DNA of 64,000 bases from positions 45,984 to 109,983 of the forward strand of contig CAJJBF010000009.1 in NCBI GenBank assembly GCA_905182375.1, written 5' to 3'. Positions 58,146-64,000 of this stretch are shown piece after piece; positions within the stretch are counted from its first letter, which is position 1, and each line of letters starts with the position of its first letter. Made by a program: the position numbers and the translations under genes. A model generated the notes under the pieces. The model saw nothing but the letters and a program-made list of their open reading frames with translations, did no database searches and had not been told where the DNA came from. This stretch comes from Flammeovirgaceae bacterium UBA4465 (GTDB taxonomy: Bacteria > Bacteroidota > Bacteroidia > Cytophagales > Cyclobacteriaceae).

Positions 58146-58649
58146 ATGAGCGCAGAAAAAGCAAAAATCATCCGAATAAGTAGAGGAAATAGTCTTCCCA
58201 TAACCTTCAGGATGGTATTTTCCTTGATTTTGTTTCTGATTTATATAGCACTGACCGGCTATCTACCCAAAGCGCTTGTCATTGCACTTATGATTTTATT
58301 AGCTCCCATATTGCCTTTGATTTGGACCTTGCAAGATATGATTGAAATCAACATGAATAAAAAATTCATTCATGAATATATTTGGGTTTTAGGTAGCAAA
58401 TGGGGTACACCAAAATTATTCGAGCATATCAAATACATCTTCATCAATGAGACAAAAATGAGACAAACCATGACTTCTTGGGGCGGGCGGGTGCGTTACA
58501 ATCAGTACACCGAATATGTAGCCTATCTCAAATTAAATTCTGGAGAAAAAATCCTACTGTCTAGATCAAAAAATCATGACACCATGGCTAAAAATGTTAA
58601 AGAAATATCAGTAAAACTAGCTATACCACTGAAAGAAATTACTCAATAA
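58146..58649 (+). CDS. Small membrane protein of unknown function
   Basis: 167 aa from ATG 58146 (MSAEKAKIIRISRG); a TTG seven codons upstream is possible but weaker. Two close hydrophobic helices (about residues 22-41 and 44-65) are followed by a soluble basic domain with YTEYVAYLKLNSGEKILLSRSKNHD, which has a PH-like beta-strand feel. No family recognised. It is 7 nt before the dienelactone-hydrolase gene and divergent from nuoA. Confidence 0.65.
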   Translation: MSAEKAKIIRISRGNSLPITFRMVFSLILFLIYIALTGYLPKALVIALMILLAPILPLIWTLQDMIEINMNKKFIHEYIWVLGSKWGTPKLFEHIKYIFINETKMRQTMTSWGGRVRYNQYTEYVAYLKLNSGEKILLSRSKNHDTMAKNVKEISVKLAIPLKEITQ

Positions 58650-58656
58650 ATGACCC

Positions 58657-59451
58657 ATGAAATATACATTGATCTTCTCTTATTTATTGCTCATATCCGC
58701 AAGTACTTTGGCTCAACCCTATGCCGTAGCACAATTGGATCATTCACCAAGGCACCATGAATGGATTAAATTAAAATCTAATGGTCGTGATCTAAGTTGT
58801 TTTGTGACCTATCCTGAATCAAGTAAGTCTGCTCTAGTAATTCTGCTTATTCATGAAAATCGAGGCCTCAATGATTGGGCCAGGTCCATGGCCGATCAGC
58901 TTTCTGAAGCAGGTTATATTGTAGTGGCTCCAGATCTAATCTCAGGAATGAGTCCCGAATATGAGAAAACCATGGACTATCCCAATTCCGATCAAGCCCG
59001 CACCGCTATTTATGGACTCCAACAACCTGAAGTACTGAATGATCTTGATGCCGTGTTTGCCTTTGCGGAAAATATCCCAGCCGGTACGGGTCAGGTAGCT
59101 GTCATGGGATTTTGCTGGGGAGGATCTCAAACTTTTACCTATGCCACGCACAACGAACGTTTACTTGCCGGCTTGGTTTTTTATGGAACCGGGCCTAAAG
59201 ATGAAGGCCTTTATGCCAATATTACGGCGCCCATCTACGGTTTTTATGGTGGGGCTGATCAACGGGTCAATGCGACACTCCCCTCTTCAGAGGCCGCTAT
59301 GAAGTACTATCAAAAACAATATGAATATGAGGTTTATGAAGGTGCTGGGCACGCCTACATGAGATCTGGTGATGACCCCAATGGCAGCTCTGAGAACATC
59401 TCAGCTAGAGATCAATCTTGGCAACGAATCCAAGCTATCTTAAAACCATAA
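58657..59451 (+). CDS. Secreted dienelactone hydrolase family protein
   Basis: 264 aa, signal peptide ending at about residue 19 (ASTLAQ). Alpha/beta-hydrolase with the DLH pattern: VILLIHENRGLNDWARSMADQLSEAGYIVVAPDL, nucleophile Cys in MGFCWGG (about residue 152), acid in GGADQRV and His in GAGHAYM. The Cys-Asp-His triad fits this family. Export to the periplasm suggests action on an ester outside the cytoplasm; the true substrate is unknown. Confidence 0.88.
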   Translation: MKYTLIFSYLLLISASTLAQPYAVAQLDHSPRHHEWIKLKSNGRDLSCFVTYPESSKSALVILLIHENRGLNDWARSMADQLSEAGYIVVAPDLISGMSPEYEKTMDYPNSDQARTAIYGLQQPEVLNDLDAVFAFAENIPAGTGQVAVMGFCWGGSQTFTYATHNERLLAGLVFYGTGPKDEGLYANITAPIYGFYGGADQRVNATLPSSEAAMKYYQKQYEYEVYEGAGHAYMRSGDDPNGSSENISARDQSWQRIQAILKP

Positions 59452-59511
59452 AATTGATCTTGTACTAAGTCGGTGGATCTTTTGAGATCTTCAGCTGAAG
59501 TCCTTTATAAA

Positions 59512-61185
59512 TTATTCAGGTGTTTTTTCATCCGGCCAGTCTTTCTTGAAAGCAATCCAATATTCTGACACAGAACTCTTAACATCTTTTCTTAAATAAA
59601 GTAAACCAAAAAGATTAGGTAAGGTCATCAATGCGATCGTAATTCCTGAGAGGGTCCATATAATGGTCGTATCGATAAATGCTGCCAAGAAAAAAGCAAT
59701 GACATATACAATCCTAAAATAAATGACACTGTTCGCTCCAAACAAATAAGTCATCGCCCGGTCTCCATAATAAGACCAAGAAATGGCCGTACTGAAAGCA
59801 AACAAGAGTAGACCAATCGAAACAATATACTGGCCCCATTTGCCAAAATAACTACGCTGAAAGGCAATGGCCGTAAGAGGTGCACTGTGAACCAATGATT
59901 TCCCACTGAACATGATTTCAGGATTTTGAGATTTTCCATTGAGTACCACTGCAGCTCCTGTCCAAGGCACCTCATCTAGTGATAACTTAATATCTTCTGC
60001 TTTTGACCGAGCATGGATGATGGTCACTTCATTTTGAATGATTCCGTCTATCACATCTAAATTTCCAGCAAATAAAGGCAAGGGCTTTTCACCCGAAATA
60101 TGACCATATAAATCGTTTATACCCTCCTCTGTATCATCATTGTAAATGCCTTGCAATACTTCCATATCCGTATACTGAAACTCATTTTGGTGCTTCTCAT
60201 TCCAAACACCTGATGAAAGCAAAACCAAACCGGTAAGGGTACAGATGACAATCGTATCAATAAAAGGCTCTAGGATGGCTACCAAACCTTCTGATACAGG
60301 TTCTTTGCCTTTGGCTGAGGCATGTGCAATAGGCGCACTTCCTTGCCCGGCCTCATTGGAAAAAAGGCCCCTTCCAACGCCCTTATTTAATGCAAAAGCA
60401 ATAGAGGCCCCTAGAAAACCACCCGTAGCTGCTGTTTGACTGAATACATGTTGGAATATGGATAGAAAAGAAGGCCAAATGTTTTCAATATTGTAGAAAA
60501 TAACGGCAAGGGCACCTATAAAATAAATCAGTGCCATACTAGGTACTAGTTTTTCTGTAACCGATGCAATTCTTTTGATCCCACCTACAATCACAATAGC
60601 CAAGAGAATAGATAGTACCAGACCTGTCATCCAAAGATCTATTCCAAAAGTGGATTGCATGGCATTAGAAATACTATTGATCTGAGGTAGACTGCCCGTT
60701 CCGAATGATGAAAGTACGGTCGCCACGGCAAAAATGCCTGCTAACCAGGGCATTTTCATTTTATTTTTCATAAAGTACATCGGACCTCCAGCCATGCTGC
60801 CATCAGCTGCCTTCTCACGGTACTTGTGAGACAAAGTCACCTCCACAAATTTGGTACACATGCCCACTGCGGCAGTGACCAACATCCAAAAAAGGGCAGC
60901 CGGGCCACCCATGTGCACTGCCAGAGCGACACCTGAAATATTTCCAGTTCCTACCGTCCCAGATAATGCAGTGGTCAATGCTTGAAAATGAGAAGTATCT
61001 CCCTCATCTTCAGAGCGCTGAAATTTGCCTTTTAAAACCTTAATTGCAAAACTAAAATATCTTATTTGAGGGAATTTCAAATAAATGGTGAAGAACAATC
61101 CCGTTCCAATCAATACGTAAGGAAACCAAAAAGAACTTCCAATAAAACCATCAATTAGTGCGAGAAAATCATTAAGTGCTTGCAT
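59512..61185 (-). CDS. AGCS-family alanine/glycine:cation symporter
   Basis: 557 aa from ATG 61185 ([17 protein letters not shown]); an upstream in-frame ATG adds 13 residues. About 11 transmembrane helices; [28 protein letters not shown] and [17 protein letters not shown] are the amino-acid and sodium-binding motifs of this family. An insertion of about 110 hydrophilic residues (near 300-410) lies between two helices. It follows hutI by 97 nt and may supply histidine or another amino acid. Confidence 0.9.
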   Translation of the reverse strand: MQALNDFLALIDGFIGSSFWFPYVLIGTGLFFTIYLKFPQIRYFSFAIKVLKGKFQRSEDEGDTSHFQALTTALSGTVGTGNISGVALAVHMGGPAALFWMLVTAAVGMCTKFVEVTLSHKYREKAADGSMAGGPMYFMKNKMKMPWLAGIFAVATVLSSFGTGSLPQINSISNAMQSTFGIDLWMTGLVLSILLAIVIVGGIKRIASVTEKLVPSMALIYFIGALAVIFYNIENIWPSFLSIFQHVFSQTAATGGFLGASIAFALNKGVGRGLFSNEAGQGSAPIAHASAKGKEPVSEGLVAILEPFIDTIVICTLTGLVLLSSGVWNEKHQNEFQYTDMEVLQGIYNDDTEEGINDLYGHISGEKPLPLFAGNLDVIDGIIQNEVTIIHARSKAEDIKLSLDEVPWTGAAVVLNGKSQNPEIMFSGKSLVHSAPLTAIAFQRSYFGKWGQYIVSIGLLLFAFSTAISWSYYGDRAMTYLFGANSVIYFRIVYVIAFFLAAFIDTTIIWTLSGITIALMTLPNLFGLLYLRKDVKSSVSEYWIAFKKDWPDEKTPE

Positions 61186-61282
61186 GCTGTAACTTTTGAA
61201 CCAAGACAAAAATAGGCCTTTCACTGAGAAATAAAAGTCGAAGTTTGATAAAGGGGTTTGACTGAAAGCTTACTAAAACCTT

Positions 61283-62512
61283 TTAGTTAGTTCTTTTTAT
61301 CAATAAATCTCCTTTTTTCCAAAGCATATCAGGCTTCAAAGTCCCCTGTTGGTAGAGAATCTCTCTGTAATCATGGGTAGGAAAAGCAATGGCATCAAAT
61401 AAATGCTGAGGAGCTAATCTGCCTCTATCGGTAAATCCAAGTGCTTGTGCCGCTCTAAAGGTGATTCCAGAAAATGTCTCCGCAGCAGTCAATTTTTGAT
61501 GTGCGGCTAAAATGCCACATTGTGCCAATAAATCTCCATTGGGCGCAGAACCAGGATTCCAATCCGAGGCAATCGCAAGACACGCACCTGCGTCTAATAA
61601 GGCTCGGGTGGGTGCAAAAGACATACCTAAACCCAAAGAGGCGCCGGGTAAAACAACGGCCACTGTATTTGAAGTACCGAACAAGGCAATATCCTCGGAA
61701 GTAGTTACCTCCAAATGATCCGCACTTTTTGCCCCCATTTGGATGGCCAATGCCGCGCCTCCACTCGAGAATTGATCGGCATGCAAGGTTAAATTAAAAC
61801 CTAAATTTTTCAAGGCCATTAAATAAGGTTGTACTATTTGGACTGGGAATGCCTCAGCTTCGATAAAAGCATCGGCACGGTCAGCCAATAATTTGGCTTT
61901 TGGAGCTACCTCAGCCAATAAATAGTCCAAAAAATCGGACCGTTCATAGTCCTTTGGACACACATGCGCACCCAAAAAAGTTGGTATTAAATCTACTTTT
62001 ACTTCCCTATCGACCTCGTGAATCACTTCGAGCATTTTCAGCTCATTTTCAGTATCTAAACCATAGCCACTTTTGATTTCTTGAGTGGTCACTCCATCGG
62101 ACTGGTGTCTCAGTATCCTTTGATGAAGTTGTTCCTTGAGGTCTTCTTTGGTGGCTTGTCCCACCCATTTTACCGTATCCAATATGCCACCGCCCGAGGC
62201 TAAAATTTCTTGGTAACTCAACCCACTATTGCGACGTTCAAAATCTGCCGCTCGTGAGCCTGCCCAGACCATATGAGTATGGCAATCTACCAAACCCGGC
62301 ATCAAAACATGGGATCCACTGATCTCCATTACCTGGGGGCTCGCATTATTTTTTACCAAGCCCTCAAATGGGCCAACTTCGACAATAACCCCCGAATCAA
62401 CACGCACTCCGGCATTTTCAAGGATACCCATATCTGGTACCTGCAGTGGCCCTTTTAAAGCGGTTTGCTCGAAGGTTAGGATTTGAGAAAAAGGTCCTAT
62501 GATTTGCTCCAT
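61283..62512 (-). CDS. hutI: Imidazolonepropionase
   Basis: 409 aa. Third step of histidine degradation: opens 4-imidazolone-5-propanoate to formiminoglutamate. Amidohydrolase metal site DCHTHMVWAGSRA (about residue 77), substrate residues around QEIKSGYGL, HADQFSSGGAA and the C-terminal SDWNPGSAPNGDL are present. No other hut gene is in the window, only the downstream symporter. Confidence 0.95.
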   Translation of the reverse strand: MEQIIGPFSQILTFEQTALKGPLQVPDMGILENAGVRVDSGVIVEVGPFEGLVKNNASPQVMEISGSHVLMPGLVDCHTHMVWAGSRAADFERRNSGLSYQEILASGGGILDTVKWVGQATKEDLKEQLHQRILRHQSDGVTTQEIKSGYGLDTENELKMLEVIHEVDREVKVDLIPTFLGAHVCPKDYERSDFLDYLLAEVAPKAKLLADRADAFIEAEAFPVQIVQPYLMALKNLGFNLTLHADQFSSGGAALAIQMGAKSADHLEVTTSEDIALFGTSNTVAVVLPGASLGLGMSFAPTRALLDAGACLAIASDWNPGSAPNGDLLAQCGILAAHQKLTAAETFSGITFRAAQALGFTDRGRLAPQHLFDAIAFPTHDYREILYQQGTLKPDMLWKKGDLLIKRTN

Positions 62513-62631
62513 AGAGACATTATTTTAAAGTAAACTTTATAAATAAAGAAAAGGTAAATATACACGAAATTGGAATTTCAAAATCTATAAAATAAAAAGG
62601 CGTCTCAGGCGAAATATCTCATCAAAAACTG

Positions 62632-63639
62632 TCAATTCTTTTTATGGAACCTCAAGAGGTAGGCAGGATCTAAGGTAATAAAAATCTCTTTACCCTCGAT
62701 CAGCACTTGGGCATCGACCATCAAATCTAATTCAATTTGACTAGAAATCTTAATCCTGTACTTACGCCACAAACCATGGAAAGTCTCCCCTATAATCACT
62801 GCAGCTTGCCTGTTTTTCTCAGGGGTCAGACTGTATGTTATATGCTCAGGTCTAATCCCATAAAAGTCAGCCTTTTCCAATTCTATATCAAAATGCTGGA
62901 AATCCTCTTGATTAAAAATATTGATTTCTCCAAAAAATCTTGCGATAGCGGGTGTAAAGGGTTGATCAAAAAGTACTTTGGGAGTGCCCATTTGAATCAC
63001 TTTTCCTTGATCTAATACGGCAATTTTATGGGCTAATGAAATCGCATCTTGTGCATCATGGGTGACGAATATGCAGCTGATGCCTGTGTCTTTTATGATC
63101 TCAAAAAGCTCATTTCTGATCTGAGATTTCAGTGCCGTATCTAAATTACTAAAAGGTTCATCAAGAAGTAGCAACGTTGGATTGGGTGCTAAAGCTCGGG
63201 CTAGGGCAATCCGTTGTTGTTCGCCTCCTGAAAGTTCATGAGGATATCGATCTCCATGGGACCCTAATCCTACCATCCCCAATACCTCTGAGACGCGCGC
63301 CATCTTATCTTGGGATTTCGCTAACCCATAACCCACATTCTTTTTTATGCTCATATGGGGAAACAAGGCAAAGTCCTGGAACACAAACCCGATGCCTCTA
63401 TCCTCTGCTGCTACGAATTTGCTAGCGCTTTCAACCGTCTTACCTTCGAGAATAATTGTCCCTGAATCACTTGTCTCTAGTCCAGCAATGAGCTTTAATA
63501 AGGTGCTTTTTCCCGTCCCGCTTTCGCCTATGAAAGCACAAATATCTCCCTTTTCTAAGGTGAAATCTAAATTGGATAGCACACACTTTCGATCCGATGT
63601 ATAGCTTTTAGTAACTCCCTGAATATTGAGTACGGTCAT
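62632..63639 (-). CDS. ABC transporter ATP-binding protein, ferric-iron type
   Basis: 335 aa. Walker A GESGTGKST (about residue 38), Q-loop FQDFALFPHMS, signature LSGGEQQRIALARALAPNP, Walker B LLLLDEPFSNLD and H-loop THDAQDAIS. The last 100 residues form a TOBE-like regulatory domain. It resembles FbpC/PotA-type ATPases; iron as substrate is suggested by the permease pattern, not proved. It starts 4 nt inside the permease gene. Confidence 0.92.
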   Translation of the reverse strand: MTVLNIQGVTKSYTSDRKCVLSNLDFTLEKGDICAFIGESGTGKSTLLKLIAGLETSDSGTIILEGKTVESASKFVAAEDRGIGFVFQDFALFPHMSIKKNVGYGLAKSQDKMARVSEVLGMVGLGSHGDRYPHELSGGEQQRIALARALAPNPTLLLLDEPFSNLDTALKSQIRNELFEIIKDTGISCIFVTHDAQDAISLAHKIAVLDQGKVIQMGTPKVLFDQPFTPAIARFFGEINIFNQEDFQHFDIELEKADFYGIRPEHITYSLTPEKNRQAAVIIGETFHGLWRKYRIKISSQIELDLMVDAQVLIEGKEIFITLDPAYLLRFHKKN

Positions 63640-64000
63640 GCGTTCATCATTCTACTTAAGAGAAATATCGGGATTAATCCGGTCATAATAATAAATAAGG
63701 CAGGCAAGGCCGTTTCTGAGATGCGTTCATCACTTGCATATTCAAATGCCTTCACAGAAAGCGTCATGATACCATAGGGTTTAAGCAAAAGGGTCAGTGG
63801 TAATTCCTTCATGGTATCTACGAACACCAATAAAGCGCCGCTCAAGAGTCCCAGCTTATTGAGAGGTATATTGATTTGTAACATCCTTTTCCATCGCTGG
63901 ACCCCCAACATTTGTGCCGCTTGCTCAAATCGCATACCTATTTTTTGTATACTAGCTTCTATGGGATGATACGCCACCGCTAGAAACCTCACTGAATAGG
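63636..64000 (-). CDS. ABC transporter permease, C-terminal end (cut by window edge)
   Basis: The frame is open through position 64000, so only the last 121 or so codons are seen. RFEQAAQMLGVQRWKRMLQINIPLNKLGLLSGALLVFVDTMKELP is the EAA cytoplasmic loop with G, followed by DTMKELPLTLLLKPYG, typical of FbpB-like ferric-iron permeases, and one terminal transmembrane helix. The GTG at 63992 is not the true start because conserved RFLAVAYHPIE sequence continues upstream. Overlaps the ATPase gene by 4 nt. Confidence 0.85.
   Translation of the reverse strand, partial: YSVRFLAVAYHPIEASIQKIGMRFEQAAQMLGVQRWKRMLQINIPLNKLGLLSGALLVFVDTMKELPLTLLLKPYGIMTLSVKAFEYASDERISETALPALFIIMTGLIPIFLLSRMMNA

Overview
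The window looks like chromosomal DNA of a Bacteroidota bacterium, probably a marine Cytophagales-type organism. Five lines of evidence point there. Promoters in front of translation genes have the form TTG-N19/20-TAnnTTTG and Shine-Dalgarno sequences are weak. rpoC is followed by a DUF3467 gene. There is a DUF2723 membrane protein with C-terminal TPRs and a type IX secretion C-terminal sorting domain. There are also several OmpA-anchored and DUF5723-type envelope proteins. Base composition is even and AT-rich. I saw no insertion sequence, prophage, CRISPR array or replication origin.

Positions 1-25258 (all minus strand) hold one long information-processing block, read from high to low coordinates: tRNA-Tyr, tRNA-Gly, tRNA-Thr, tuf, tRNA-Trp, secE, nusG, rplK, rplA, rplJ, rplL, rpoB, rpoC, a DUF3467 gene, rpsL, rpsG, fusA, rpsJ, then rplC down to rpmD, which is cut by the window edge. 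Promoters are visible before tRNA-Tyr, tRNA-Trp, rpsL and rplC, with a weaker one before rpsH. Terminator-like hairpins follow tuf and rpsJ, and an attenuator-like hairpin lies between rplL and rpoB.

Positions 25.5-45 kb hold housekeeping and envelope genes: a biotin carrier protein, pyrH-frr, an ECF sigma/anti-sigma pair followed by gmk and nadD, two glycosyltransferases, ahcY, birA, rsfS-ftsH, lpxH, a glycosyltransferase paired with a kinase-like protein, a GH20 lipoprotein, a PyrR-like phosphoribosyltransferase with an Lrp regulator, and a TPR protein. Positions 45.4-55.3 kb hold envelope genes: the DUF2723 protein, a tiny sorting-domain protein, a PD40-OmpA protein, a large acidic lipoprotein and a DUF5723-OmpA fusion. 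Positions 55.3-64 kb hold nuoABCD, a small membrane protein, a secreted dienelactone-hydrolase-like protein, an AGCS symporter, hutI and a ferric-iron-type ABC transporter cut by the right edge.

Four genes, including the essential rpoB and nusG, are broken by frameshifts that all move the reading frame the same way (+1), and a fifth has an in-frame TAG inside a continuing membrane protein. Base-level sequence error is the most economical explanation, but it is worth checking. The most interesting candidate system is the 48.5-55.3 kb envelope cluster. There, two outer-membrane proteins that differ at the N-terminus share the same C-terminal module (PEGA-like, then regulatory-like, then OmpA) and flank an acidic lipoprotein.
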